Assembly: GCA_023388935.1 (NCBI GenBank)
Contig: JAEWFG010000012.1
Span: forward strand, 7,728 to 71,727
DNA from: Pseudomonadota bacterium
GTDB lineage: Bacteria > Pseudomonadota > Alphaproteobacteria > Rhizobiales > Xanthobacteraceae
Length of the DNA stretch: 64,000 nucleotides
Reading direction: 5' to 3'
Shown here: positions 39,372-50,225 of the stretch, piece by piece
Layout of the letters: each line of letters starts with the position of its first letter
Numbering within the stretch: position 1 is the first letter of the stretch
Translations under genes and position numbers: made by a program
The notes under the pieces: generated by a model
Seen by the model: only the letters and a program-made list of their open reading frames with translations
Told to the model about the DNA's origin: nothing
The model's database searches: none

Positions 39372-40694
39372 ATGGTTACCAAATTCACTCACGATACAGC
39401 GGCATCATTTGGCCGCCGCGGCGTGCTCGCCGCGACCGTCGGACTGATGCTTGGTCTGGCTTCATTGACCGGCGCGAAGGCCGCGGACGACACCATCAAG
39501 GTCGGCGTGCTTCATTCTCTTTCCGGCACCATGGCCATCAGCGAAACCACGCTGAAGGACACCATCCTCTTCCTGATCGACGAGCAGAACAAGAAGGGCG
39601 GCGTGCTCGGCAAGAAGCTTGAGGCGGTCGTCGTCGACCCCGCTTCGAACTGGCCGTTGTTCGCCGAAAAGGCGCGCGAACTGATCACCAAGGACAAGGT
39701 CGCTGTCGTGTTCGGCTGCTGGACCTCGGTGTCGCGCAAGTCGGTGCTCCCGGTGTTCAAGGAGCTGAACAACATCCTGTTCTACCCCGTGCAGTACGAG
39801 GGCGAGGAGAGCGAGCGTAACGTGTTCTATACGGGTGCCGCGCCGAACCAGCAGGCTATCCCCGCCGTCGACTACCTGATGAAGGACGAGAAGGTAAAGC
39901 GCTGGGTGCTCGCGGGCACCGACTACGTCTATCCGCGCACCACCAACAAGATCCTGGAAGCCTATCTGAAGTCCAAGGGGGTCGCCCAGGAAGACATCAT
40001 GATCAACTACACGCCGTTCGGTCATTCCGACTGGCAGACGATCGTGGCCGACATCAAGAAGTTCGGCTCCGCCGGCAAGAAGACCGCGGTGGTCTCGACC
40101 ATCAACGGCGACGCCAACGTTCCCTTCTACAAAGAGCTCGGCAACCAGGGCATCAAGGCGAAGGACATCCCGGTGGTCGCGTTCTCGGTGGGTGAGGAAG
40201 AACTCGCCGGCATCGATACCAAGCCCCTGGTCGGTCACCTCGCGGCCTGGAATTACTTCGAGTCGATCAAGACACCGGCGAACGAGAAGTTCATTAAGGA
40301 GTGGCAGGCCTACACCAAGAATCCGAAGCGCGTGACCAACGACCCGATGGAGGCGCACGTGATCGGCTTCAACATGTGGGTGAAGGCCGTCGAGAAGGTG
40401 CAGTCGACCGATCCGGACAAGGTGATCGATGCGCTTCCCGGCATCGAGACGCCGAACCTGACCGGCGGCGTGTCGAAGATGCTGCCGAACCACCACATCA
40501 CCAAGCCGGTGTTCATCGGCGAGATCAAGGGCAACGGCCAGTTCGACGTGGTCTGGAAGACCCCGGGCCTCGTCGCCGGCGATGCCTGGTCGAAGGAGCT
40601 GGAAGGCTCGAAGGATCTGATCGGCGACTGGGTCGGCAAGAAGTGCGGCAACTTCAACACCAAGACCAATAAGTGCCTCGGTTCGGGCTCCTGA
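39372..40694 (+). CDS. urtA: urea ABC transporter substrate-binding protein UrtA
   Basis: Periplasmic urea receptor. The 440-residue product starts with F-G-R-R-G-V-L-A-A and a hydrophobic run ending A-K-A-A-D, a Tat-like signal. The mature part is the amide-binding family typical of UrtA (VGVLHSLSGTMAISE; LNNILFYPVQYEGEESERN; a cysteine-bearing C-terminus G-K-K-C-G-N-F-N). AGGGAGA lies upstream of the ATG at 39372. First gene of urtABCDE under the sigma-54 promoter. Confidence 0.95.
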   Translation: MVTKFTHDTAASFGRRGVLAATVGLMLGLASLTGAKAADDTIKVGVLHSLSGTMAISETTLKDTILFLIDEQNKKGGVLGKKLEAVVVDPASNWPLFAEKARELITKDKVAVVFGCWTSVSRKSVLPVFKELNNILFYPVQYEGEESERNVFYTGAAPNQQAIPAVDYLMKDEKVKRWVLAGTDYVYPRTTNKILEAYLKSKGVAQEDIMINYTPFGHSDWQTIVADIKKFGSAGKKTAVVSTINGDANVPFYKELGNQGIKAKDIPVVAFSVGEEELAGIDTKPLVGHLAAWNYFESIKTPANEKFIKEWQAYTKNPKRVTNDPMEAHVIGFNMWVKAVEKVQSTDPDKVIDALPGIETPNLTGGVSKMLPNHHITKPVFIGEIKGNGQFDVVWKTPGLVAGDAWSKELEGSKDLIGDWVGKKCGNFNTKTNKCLGSGS

Positions 40695-40794
40695 TCGAAG
40701 AGCACTCGCCTAAGGTCTGACGATCCATTGCGCGATCGGGGAAGGCGGTGATCCCGCCGCCTTTCCCCACCCATTTCTGCCGGGGTCATTCACA

Positions 40795-42402
40795 GTGCCA
40801 GCCAATCTGTCCGCCCGTCTCTGTTCGCTTGCGCTCTCGTTGTTTCTGATCGCGTTCGCTGTGCCGGCCCTTGCCGGTCCGTTCGAGGATGCGGTCGCCA
40901 AATTCGCCAACGATGATTATTCCGATACCGAAGAGGCGATCGGCGTGGTCGCGAGCAGCGGCAATACGCTGGCCTTCCCGATCATCAGCGCGCTCCAGGA
41001 CGGTCGCCTCATGGCCGATCCGGACAGCAAGAAGGTCTACGTCACCGGTACCGACGGCAAGTCGATCGATGCCGCGACCGGCGAGCCCGTGGCCAGCGTT
41101 CCCGACAGTGCGAGCGCGGTCCGCCTCAACAACCGCCTGCGCCGCAGCGTCGACGCCGCGCTCGGCAGCCTGACGCTCCAGTCGCCGGATGTCGGAACGC
41201 GGCTCCAGGCCGCGCAATCCGTCTTCAAGTCGCATGAGGAGACCGCGCTCGAAGCCGTCGATGGCGCGCTCGCCAAGGAAACCAACAAATCCGTCAAGGC
41301 GGCGCTGGGCGAAGCCCGCGCGGCGATCCTGTTGTTCAAGTCGGACGCCACCGAGGTCGAGAAGCTCGAGGCGGTCGCCACCCTCAAGGCGCGCGGCGAC
41401 CAGGAGGCGCTGGCGCTGCTCACCGACATGAGCGATCAGCCCGCCTCAGTGACCAAGGCCGCGGCGAGTGCGGTCGGCTCGATCCAGAGCTCGCTCGCGG
41501 TCTGGTCGACGGTGCAGAATGCCTGGTACGGCCTCTCGCTCGGCTCGGTCCTGCTGCTTGCGGCGATCGGACTCGCCATCACCTTCGGCGTGATGGGCGT
41601 CATCAACATGGCTCATGGCGAGATGGTGATGATCGGCGCCTACACCACTTTCGTGGTGCAGGAGGTGATCCGCACCCGCTATCCCGGACTGTTCGACTAT
41701 TCGCTGCTGATTGCCGTACCGCTCGCCTTCCTCGTCGCCGGTGCCATCGGCGTGCTGATCGAGCGCAGCATCATCCGCTTCCTCTACGGCCGTCCACTGG
41801 AAACGCTGCTCGCGACCTGGGGTCTGTCGCTGGTGCTCCAGCAGGCGGTGCGCACCATGTTTGGCCCGACCAACCGCGAGGTCGGCAGCCCCTCGTGGAT
41901 GAGCGGTGCATTCGAGCTCGGCCAGATCACCATCACCTACAACCGGCTCTGGATCCTCTGCTTCACGCTCGCCGTGTTCGCGATCCTGCTCGCCATGCTG
42001 CGCTACACAGCGCTTGGCCTGGAGATGCGCGCGGTGACGCAGAACCGCCGTATGGCGGCCTCGATGGGAATTGCGACCTCGCGCGTCGACGCGCTCACCT
42101 TCGGCCTCGGTTCGGGCATCGCCGGCATCGCCGGCGTGGCGCTGTCGCAGATCGACAATGTCAGCCCCAATCTCGGCCAGAGCTACATCATCGACAGTTT
42201 CATGGTCGTGGTGTTCGGTGGCGTCGGCAATCTCTGGGGCACGCTGGTCGGCGCCTTCACGCTCGGCATCGCCAACAAGTTCCTGGAGCCGGTCGCCGGC
42301 GCCGTGCTCGGCAAGATCGCCATCCTGGTTCTCATCATCCTGTTCATTCAAAAACGCCCGCGCGGCCTGTTCGCGCTCAAGGGCCGTGCGGTGGAAGCAT
42401 GA
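40795..42402 (+). CDS. urtB: urea ABC transporter permease UrtB
   Basis: A 535-residue inner-membrane permease of the LivH type. It has a signal peptide and a long UrtB-specific periplasmic N-terminal region (about 25-235) with helical repeats. The permease domain follows (about 245-530) with G-V-M-G-V-I-N-M-A-H-G-E and the GNLWGTLVGA segment. Start is a GTG. It overlaps urtC by four bases (ATGA). Confidence 0.95.
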   Translation: MPANLSARLCSLALSLFLIAFAVPALAGPFEDAVAKFANDDYSDTEEAIGVVASSGNTLAFPIISALQDGRLMADPDSKKVYVTGTDGKSIDAATGEPVASVPDSASAVRLNNRLRRSVDAALGSLTLQSPDVGTRLQAAQSVFKSHEETALEAVDGALAKETNKSVKAALGEARAAILLFKSDATEVEKLEAVATLKARGDQEALALLTDMSDQPASVTKAAASAVGSIQSSLAVWSTVQNAWYGLSLGSVLLLAAIGLAITFGVMGVINMAHGEMVMIGAYTTFVVQEVIRTRYPGLFDYSLLIAVPLAFLVAGAIGVLIERSIIRFLYGRPLETLLATWGLSLVLQQAVRTMFGPTNREVGSPSWMSGAFELGQITITYNRLWILCFTLAVFAILLAMLRYTALGLEMRAVTQNRRMAASMGIATSRVDALTFGLGSGIAGIAGVALSQIDNVSPNLGQSYIIDSFMVVVFGGVGNLWGTLVGAFTLGIANKFLEPVAGAVLGKIAILVLIILFIQKRPRGLFALKGRAVEA

Positions 42403-43568
42403 CCCCTCACATGCTGACGCGATCGCTGGACAGCGGCGCGACGATCTTCCTCGCCGTCGTCGCGGCCTGCGGGATCCTTATCCCGCTCTCCAACCTGCTG
42501 CTACCCGCGGGCTCCTTCCTGCAAGTGCCGACCTATCTGATCGCGCTCTGGGGCAAATATGTCTGCTACGCGATCCTGGCGCTCGCAATCGACCTGATCT
42601 GGGGCTATTGCGGCATCCTTTCGCTCGGCCACGGTGCGTTCTTCGCGCTCGGCGGCTATGCGATGGGCATGTACCTGATGCGGCAGATCGGCACCCGCGG
42701 CGTCTATGGCAACCCGATCCTGCCCGACTTCATGGTGTTCCTGAACTGGGAGAAGCTGCCCTGGTACTGGTACGGCTTCGACATGTTCTGGTTCGCGGCG
42801 CTGATGGTGTTGTTCGTGCCCGGCCTGCTCGCCTTCTGTTTCGGCTGGCTCGCCTTCCGCTCCCGCGTCACTGGCGTGTACCTGTCGATCATCACGCAGG
42901 CGATGACCTATGCGCTGCTGCTCGCCTTCTTCCGCAATGATTTCGGCTTCGGCGGCAACAACGGCCTGACCGACTTCAAGGACATCCTCGGCTTCAACGT
43001 CCAGGCCGAAGGCACCCGCGCTGCGCTGTTTGCGCTGAGCTGCCTGGCGCTCATCCTCAGCTTCCTGATCTGCCGCTTTGTCGTGTCCTCCAAGCTCGGA
43101 AAAGTGCTGATCGCAATCCGCGACGCGGAATCACGCAGCCGGTTCCTCGGTTACCGTGTCGAATCCTACAAGCTATTCGTGTTCACGCTCTCGGCCTGCA
43201 TGGCCGGCGTCGCCGGTGCGCTCTACGTGCCGCAGGTCGGCATTATCAATCCGAGCGAATTCGCGCCGGGCAATTCGATCGAGGCGGTGATCTGGGTCGC
43301 GGTCGGTGGCCGCGGCACGCTGGTCGGCGCAGCGCTCGGTGCCGTCGTCGTCAACTACGCCAAGACGTTATTTACCTCCGGCGTGCTGGCGCCGTACTGG
43401 TTGTTCATGCTGGGTGCATTGTTCATCCTGGTGACGCTGCTGCTGCCGAAGGGCATCGTCGGCACCGCCAACGCCTGGTGGGAATCGTCGAAGGAAAAAC
43501 GCACCGCGGCAGCCACGGCGAGCGCCGCGGCTGAAGCCGGCGTGGCCGAACCGAAGCTGGTGGAGTAG
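42399..43568 (+). CDS. urtC: urea ABC transporter permease UrtC
   Basis: Second permease, LivM type, 389 residues with about ten membrane helices; WGYCGILSLGHGAFFALGGY and the EAA-like loop around R-D-A-E-S-R-S-R-F-L-G are the usual landmarks. The ATG at 42399 overlaps the urtB stop; a longer frame opening at 41895 inside urtB is spurious. The C-terminal tail is charged and Ala-rich. Confidence 0.95.
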   Translation: MTPHMLTRSLDSGATIFLAVVAACGILIPLSNLLLPAGSFLQVPTYLIALWGKYVCYAILALAIDLIWGYCGILSLGHGAFFALGGYAMGMYLMRQIGTRGVYGNPILPDFMVFLNWEKLPWYWYGFDMFWFAALMVLFVPGLLAFCFGWLAFRSRVTGVYLSIITQAMTYALLLAFFRNDFGFGGNNGLTDFKDILGFNVQAEGTRAALFALSCLALILSFLICRFVVSSKLGKVLIAIRDAESRSRFLGYRVESYKLFVFTLSACMAGVAGALYVPQVGIINPSEFAPGNSIEAVIWVAVGGRGTLVGAALGAVVVNYAKTLFTSGVLAPYWLFMLGALFILVTLLLPKGIVGTANAWWESSKEKRTAAATASAAAEAGVAEPKLVE

Positions 43569-43573
43569 GCGCA

Positions 43574-44335
<762 letters not shown>

Positions 44336-44338
44336 GCG

Positions 44339-45034
44339 ATGCTTGAGGTCAAGGATATCAACCTGTTCTACGGCGCTGCACAGGCGCTGCGCGGCGTTTC
44401 AATCTCGGCTGAGCCTGGCAAGGTGACTTGTGTGCTCGGTCGCAACGGCGTCGGCAAAACCTCGCTCTTGCGCGCCATGGTCGGGCAGTATCCGATTTCC
44501 TCGGGCGCAATCGTGTTCGACGGCAGCGACATCACGGGCCTGAAACCCTATGAGCGGGCGCGCAAGGGCATCGGTTTCGTGCCGCAGGGCCGCGAGATAT
44601 TTCCGCTGCTGACAGTCGAGGAGAACCTGAAGACCGGCTTCGGCCCGCTCAAGCGCGAGGACAAGCACATCCCGGACGATGTGTTCTCGCTGTTTCCGGT
44701 GCTGCAATCCATGCTCGGCCGGCGCGGTGGCGACCTCTCCGGCGGCCAGCAGCAGCAGCTCGCGATCGGCCGCGCGCTGGTGATGCGGCCAAAGCTTCTC
44801 CTGCTAGACGAGCCGACGGAGGGCATCCAGCCGTCGATCATCAAGGACATCGGCCGCGCCATCTCCTATCTGCGCAACCTCGGCAACATCGCCATCGTGC
44901 TGGTCGAACAATATCTCGACTTTGCCTGCGAACTCGGCGACAGTTTCGCCGTGATGGATCGCGGCGCGGTGAAGTTCACCTGCGACCGCTCCCATCTCGA
45001 CGCGAGCGAAATCAGCCGCCAGATGGCGCTGTAA
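44339..45034 (+). CDS. urtE: urea ABC transporter ATPase UrtE
   Basis: A 231-residue ATPase of the LivF type with Walker A G-R-N-G-V-G-K-T-S, signature L-S-G-G-Q-Q-Q-Q and Walker B L-L-L-L-D-E-P-T-E-G-I-Q-P, the UrtE form. It ends 35 bases before ureD, so transport and urease genes may share a transcript. Confidence 0.95.
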   Translation: MLEVKDINLFYGAAQALRGVSISAEPGKVTCVLGRNGVGKTSLLRAMVGQYPISSGAIVFDGSDITGLKPYERARKGIGFVPQGREIFPLLTVEENLKTGFGPLKREDKHIPDDVFSLFPVLQSMLGRRGGDLSGGQQQQLAIGRALVMRPKLLLLDEPTEGIQPSIIKDIGRAISYLRNLGNIAIVLVEQYLDFACELGDSFAVMDRGAVKFTCDRSHLDASEISRQMAL

Positions 45035-45069
45035 GCCTTTCATTCTGCCGCGAGCGGCTGGGGAAGCGG

Positions 45070-45900
45070 ATGCGCAGCGAACCATCAGTCACATCCTTGG
45101 TGTTCGAGGCCAACCGTGCGCGCGGCGCGGTTCGGTTCGACGTGCATGTCCGTGACGGCGTGACGCGACGTGGCGCCTTGCATGAATCCGGCTCACTGCG
45201 CGTGCGCTTTCCGTCGCCGGAAGACGAGGGCCTGTCCGGCGTGTTCGTCAACACGGCCGGGGGCGTTGCCGGCGGCGATCGCTTCGACATCGAAATTGCG
45301 GCCGCCGACGCTGCACGGCTGACGCTGACCACGGCGGCTGCCGAGAAGGTCTACCGCGCGCCGGAGCAGGCGGCAGAGCTCAACATCGCACTGAAGGTCG
45401 GCGCAGGCGCGCATCTGTCCTGGCTCCCGCAGGAGACCATCCTGTTCGACCGGGCGCGCGTGCAGCGCCGCTTCGACATCGTGCTCGATGACGCCGCCTC
45501 GCTCCTGCTCTGCGAGATCGTCGTGTTCGGCCGCACCGCCATGGGCGAGCGGATGGAGCGAGGCGAGTTCGTCGACCGCTGGCGGCTGCGCCGCGGCGGT
45601 AAGCTCGTCTTCGCGGAAACCGTCCGGCTTGATGGCAATATCGGTGCCAAGCTTGCGCGATCCGCGGTGGCCAGAGGCGGCGCGGCGATCGGCACGGCCC
45701 TGATCGTTCCCGGCGACGAGGCCCTGGTCGAGCGCATCCGCGAGGCATCGGACTCTTTCGCCGGCGAGGTCGGAGTATCGGCCTGGAGCGGCTTTGCAAT
45801 GGCGCGGTTCTGTGCCCAAGATGCGGCCCGCTTGCGCACCGACATGATGGCGGTGCTGGCGCGCACCGGCGCGGCGCTGCCGCGACTGTGGTTGAATTGA
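45070..45900 (+). CDS. ureD: urease accessory protein UreD
   Basis: Scaffold that binds apo-urease and, with UreF and UreG, delivers nickel. The 276-residue product has the family motif G-G-V-A-G-G-D (about 56-62) and YRAPEQAAEL. Shares its operon with urtE upstream and ureA 22 bases downstream. Confidence 0.93.
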   Translation: MRSEPSVTSLVFEANRARGAVRFDVHVRDGVTRRGALHESGSLRVRFPSPEDEGLSGVFVNTAGGVAGGDRFDIEIAAADAARLTLTTAAAEKVYRAPEQAAELNIALKVGAGAHLSWLPQETILFDRARVQRRFDIVLDDAASLLLCEIVVFGRTAMGERMERGEFVDRWRLRRGGKLVFAETVRLDGNIGAKLARSAVARGGAAIGTALIVPGDEALVERIREASDSFAGEVGVSAWSGFAMARFCAQDAARLRTDMMAVLARTGAALPRLWLN

Positions 45901-45922
45901 TGTTCAACGGAAGAGATTTCGC

Positions 45923-46225
45923 ATGAACCTGTCTCCCCGCGAAAAGGACAAGCTTCTGATCTCGATGGCGGCGATCGTGGCCCGCCGCCGGCTCGACCGC
46001 GGCGTCAAGCTCAACCATCCGGAGGCGATCGCGATCATCTCCGACTTCATCCTTGAAGGTGCGCGGGACGGCCGCACCGTCGCCGAGTTGATGCAGGCCG
46101 GCGCGCAGGTGCTCACCCGTGAGCAGGTGATGCCGGGCATCCCCGAGATGATCCACGACATCCAGGTCGAAGCGACGTTCCCGGACGGTACCAAGCTCGT
46201 CACCGTGCACGAACCGATCAGGTAG
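45923..46225 (+). CDS. ureA: urease gamma subunit
   Basis: Structural subunit of urease, 100 residues, with the standard start (MNLSPREKDKLLISMAA) and L-N-H-P-E-A-I-A and M-I-H-D-I-Q-V-E-A-T-F-P-D-G-T-K-L-V-T landmarks. Complete. Confidence 0.96.
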   Translation: MNLSPREKDKLLISMAAIVARRRLDRGVKLNHPEAIAIISDFILEGARDGRTVAELMQAGAQVLTREQVMPGIPEMIHDIQVEATFPDGTKLVTVHEPIR

Positions 46226-46234
46226 GAGCGCAAC

Positions 46235-46540
46235 ATGATCCCCGGCGAACTCTTCATTCAGGACGGCGAGATCGAGCTCAATGCCGGCCGCAAGACCGTG
46301 ACGCTGACTGTCGCGAACACCGGCGATCGCCCGATCCAGGTCGGGTCGCACTACCATTTCTTCGAGACCAATCCGGCGCTGAAGTTCGACCGCAAGAAGG
46401 CGCGCGGCATGCGCCTCGACATCGCCGCCGGCACCGCCGTCCGTTTCGAACCCGGCCAGAGCCGCGACGTCCAACTCGTCGCGGTGGCCGGCAAGAAGAC
46501 CATCTACGGTTTCCGCGGCGACGTGATGGGGAAGCTGTGA
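46235..46540 (+). CDS. ureB: urease beta subunit
   Basis: Structural subunit, 101 residues: M-I-P-G-E-L start, VGSHYHFFETNPAL and R-L-D-I-A-A-G-T-A-V-R-F-E-P-G are conserved. It follows ureA by nine bases. The next gene is not ureC but an inserted HD-domain gene. Confidence 0.96.
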   Translation: MIPGELFIQDGEIELNAGRKTVTLTVANTGDRPIQVGSHYHFFETNPALKFDRKKARGMRLDIAAGTAVRFEPGQSRDVQLVAVAGKKTIYGFRGDVMGKL

Positions 46541-46597
46541 GCCCAATGGGAACGAGCGCTGCGCGGCACGGTTGAGGCGAAAAAGGAAGTATTTGCC

Positions 46598-47137
46598 ATG
46601 CTCTCCGCCGTCCGCCTCATCTCCGAAGCTGCCGATCTCGCCGCGCGCCGGCATAGCGGCATGGCGCGCAAGGGACGGGGAAATGAGCCCTACATCAATC
46701 ATCTCGCCGAGGTCGCGACCCTGCTCGCCACCGCCACCGGCGGCGCGGATGCCGAGCTCGTCGCAGCCGGCTGGCTGCACGATACGATCGAAGACACCGA
46801 CACCACGCGCGAGGAACTCGCGCAGAAATTTTCCCAACGTGTCGCCTCCCTCGTCGTCGAGTGCACCGACGATGTGAGCCTGCCGAAGGCCGAGCGGCGG
46901 CGGCGGCAGGTGCTCGATGCGCCGAAAAAGTCAGCCGCGGCCAAGCTGATCAAGATCGCCGACAAGATCAGCAACATCGGCGCGCGCATTCATCCTGATC
47001 CCACCACTGAAGAGCGCGACGATCTCGTCGACTACACCGACTGGGCCGAGCAGGTGGTCGCGGGTTGCCGCGGCGGCAATCCATGGCTCGATCAGACATT
47101 CGACGATGCGGTGCGTACGGCGAGGGCGTCGCTGTGA
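46598..47137 (+). CDS. MESH1-like small alarmone hydrolase (HD domain) inside the urease operon
   Basis: A 179-residue single-domain HD protein. It aligns along its whole length with the metazoan MESH1/bacterial small alarmone hydrolase family, and the catalytic set stands at the same residue numbers: Arg24, His35 (Y-I-N-H), His61-Asp62 (L-H-D), Glu65-Asp66, Asp122 and Asn126 (A-D-K-I-S-N). It should therefore remove the 3'-pyrophosphate of (p)ppGpp with manganese; MESH1 can also act on NADPH. No synthetase or regulatory domain is present. It lies 57 bases after ureB and 37 before ureC, on the same strand. The family is well supported; the activity and the reason for its place here are inference. 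Confidence 0.85.
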   Translation: MLSAVRLISEAADLAARRHSGMARKGRGNEPYINHLAEVATLLATATGGADAELVAAGWLHDTIEDTDTTREELAQKFSQRVASLVVECTDDVSLPKAERRRRQVLDAPKKSAAAKLIKIADKISNIGARIHPDPTTEERDDLVDYTDWAEQVVAGCRGGNPWLDQTFDDAVRTARASL

Positions 47138-47174
47138 GCGCCGATCAGAAACTCAAACGCAAACGGGGCTTGTG

Positions 47175-48890
<1,716 letters not shown>

Positions 48891-48904
48891 AATAGCGTCT
48901 CGAC

Positions 48905-48956
48905 GCATGTCCCAAGAGCATGTCTCAAGAGCATGTCCCGGGCGCATGCCCGGGGG
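48905..48956. repeat. 13-base tandem repeat after ureC
   Basis: Four successive units: GCATGTCCCAAGA, GCATGTCTCAAGA, GCATGTCCCGGGC and GCATGCCCGGGGG. The first two differ at one base and the last two grade into the downstream hairpin. Confidence 0.7.
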
Positions 48957-48964
48957 CGGCTTTT
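48937..48964 (+). terminator. probable terminator after ureC
   Basis: A perfect 7-bp stem CCCGGGC/GCCCGGG with a GCAT loop, then GGCGGC and four T residues. Its strength is uncertain because the T run is short; it may only attenuate transcription into the following genes. Confidence 0.5.
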
Positions 48965-49043
48965 CCGGTTTTGCGTTCGATCCCGCCTGGTCTAATGTCC
49001 CGCCCGGTATCTCAACCTAGAAGAAAAGGCGGGAGGATTTCTC

Positions 49044-49343
49044 GTGATCTACGTCGTTGCCACCCTGACCATCAAGCCCGAAACACGCGCCGAATTCATT
49101 GCAGCGGCCACCGCCTGCATCAAGGAGACGCGGAAAGAACCCGGCAATATCGCCTATGACCTGCATGAGAGCGTCACCGATCCCGCCAAGATGGTGTTCG
49201 TCGAGCAGTGGGAAAATGCCGAGGCGCTGGTGCCGCACCGGGCCATGGAACACATGAAGACGTTCGGCCGCGTCGCGGTGAAGTGCTTCACGGCGCCGCC
49301 GAAGATCGAAGTGATCACGCCCGCGAAGGTCGACGTTCGCTAA
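49044..49343 (+). CDS. antibiotic-biosynthesis-monooxygenase (ABM) fold protein, first copy
   Basis: A 99-residue ferredoxin-like dimeric fold of the ABM/YgiN type (IYVVATLTIKPETRAEF at the start, FVEQWENAEALVPH in the centre). Such proteins are small quinol or aldehyde oxidases, haem-handling proteins, or of unknown role. Start is a GTG preceded by GGGAGGA. Placed between ureC and ureE, with a second copy next to it. No direct evidence for a role in urease maturation. Confidence 0.8.
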   Translation: MIYVVATLTIKPETRAEFIAAATACIKETRKEPGNIAYDLHESVTDPAKMVFVEQWENAEALVPHRAMEHMKTFGRVAVKCFTAPPKIEVITPAKVDVR

Positions 49344-49364
49344 GCAAGAAGAGGGAACATCCCC

Positions 49365-49664
49365 ATGATCTATGTCATCGCCACCACACCCATGAAGCCG
49401 GAAAACAAGGACGACTTCATCAAGGGGCACAAGGCCTGCACCGTCGAGACCCTCAAGGAGAAGGGCTGTCTCGCCTACGACGGTCATGTCAGCGTCAACA
49501 ATCCGAACCTCTATGTGGTGGTCGAGCGCTGGGAGACCCGCGAAGACCTCAATGCGCATGGGCGTGCGCCGCATATGAAAGTGTGGCGGGAATATTCCGC
49601 GCAGATGAAGACGGCGCCGACGGTGATCGAGATCATCAGCGACGGCAAGGTCGAGAAGTTCTGA
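49365..49664 (+). CDS. ABM-fold protein, second copy
   Basis: Also 99 residues and clearly paralogous to the upstream protein (shared I-Y-V-I/V-A-T start, E-R/Q-W-E core, H-M-K near residue 70), but diverged over most positions. It follows the first copy by 21 bases and precedes ureE by 12. The pair may form a heterodimer. Confidence 0.8.
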   Translation: MIYVIATTPMKPENKDDFIKGHKACTVETLKEKGCLAYDGHVSVNNPNLYVVVERWETREDLNAHGRAPHMKVWREYSAQMKTAPTVIEIISDGKVEKF

Positions 49665-49676
49665 GGGCATAGCAGC

Positions 49677-50225
49677 ATGATCCGGGCGACGCAGGTCAAG
49701 GGGCAACACCGCTTCACGGAAGCGCCGGCTGACACGGTCGTGCTCGATTTCGACGATCGGCACCGCCGTCGCATGGCGATGACGGGGACGCGAGGTCTCG
49801 AATTCCTGCTCGACCTGGAAAACGCCGTTGCGCTCCGCGGCGGCGATGCACTGGTGCTGGAGGACGGCCGGCTGGTCGAAGTGGTTGCGGCGCCCGAGCC
49901 GCTGCTCGAGATCCGCGGCCGCGATCCGCACCACCTCATCCGCGTCGGCTGGCATCTCGGCAATCGCCATCTGCCGACGCAGATCATGGCCAAGAGCCTG
50001 CGCATCCGCCGCGACCACGTCATCGAGGCCATGGTGAAGGGCCTTGGCGCGCGGGTGATCGAGATCGAAGCGCCGTTCGATCCCGAAGGCGGCGCCTACG
50101 CCGATGCGGCGCACGGGCACGATCACCATGATCATCACGGCCACGATCACCACCATCATCACGACGAGCATTGCGACCATCCCGACCATCACCATGGCCA
50201 CAAGCATGCTCATGACCACAAATGA
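49677..50225 (+). CDS. ureE: urease nickel metallochaperone UreE
   Basis: Delivers nickel to the UreD-F-G complex. The N-terminal peptide-binding domain and central metal-binding domain (W-H-L-G-N-R-H-L-P motif) of this 182-residue protein are followed by a tail from about residue 144 that is mostly His and Asp, a nickel reservoir like that of Klebsiella UreE but with a Cys embedded. The tail overlaps the start of ureF by 14 bases. Confidence 0.94.
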   Translation: MIRATQVKGQHRFTEAPADTVVLDFDDRHRRRMAMTGTRGLEFLLDLENAVALRGGDALVLEDGRLVEVVAAPEPLLEIRGRDPHHLIRVGWHLGNRHLPTQIMAKSLRIRRDHVIEAMVKGLGARVIEIEAPFDPEGGAYADAAHGHDHHDHHGHDHHHHHDEHCDHPDHHHGHKHAHDHK

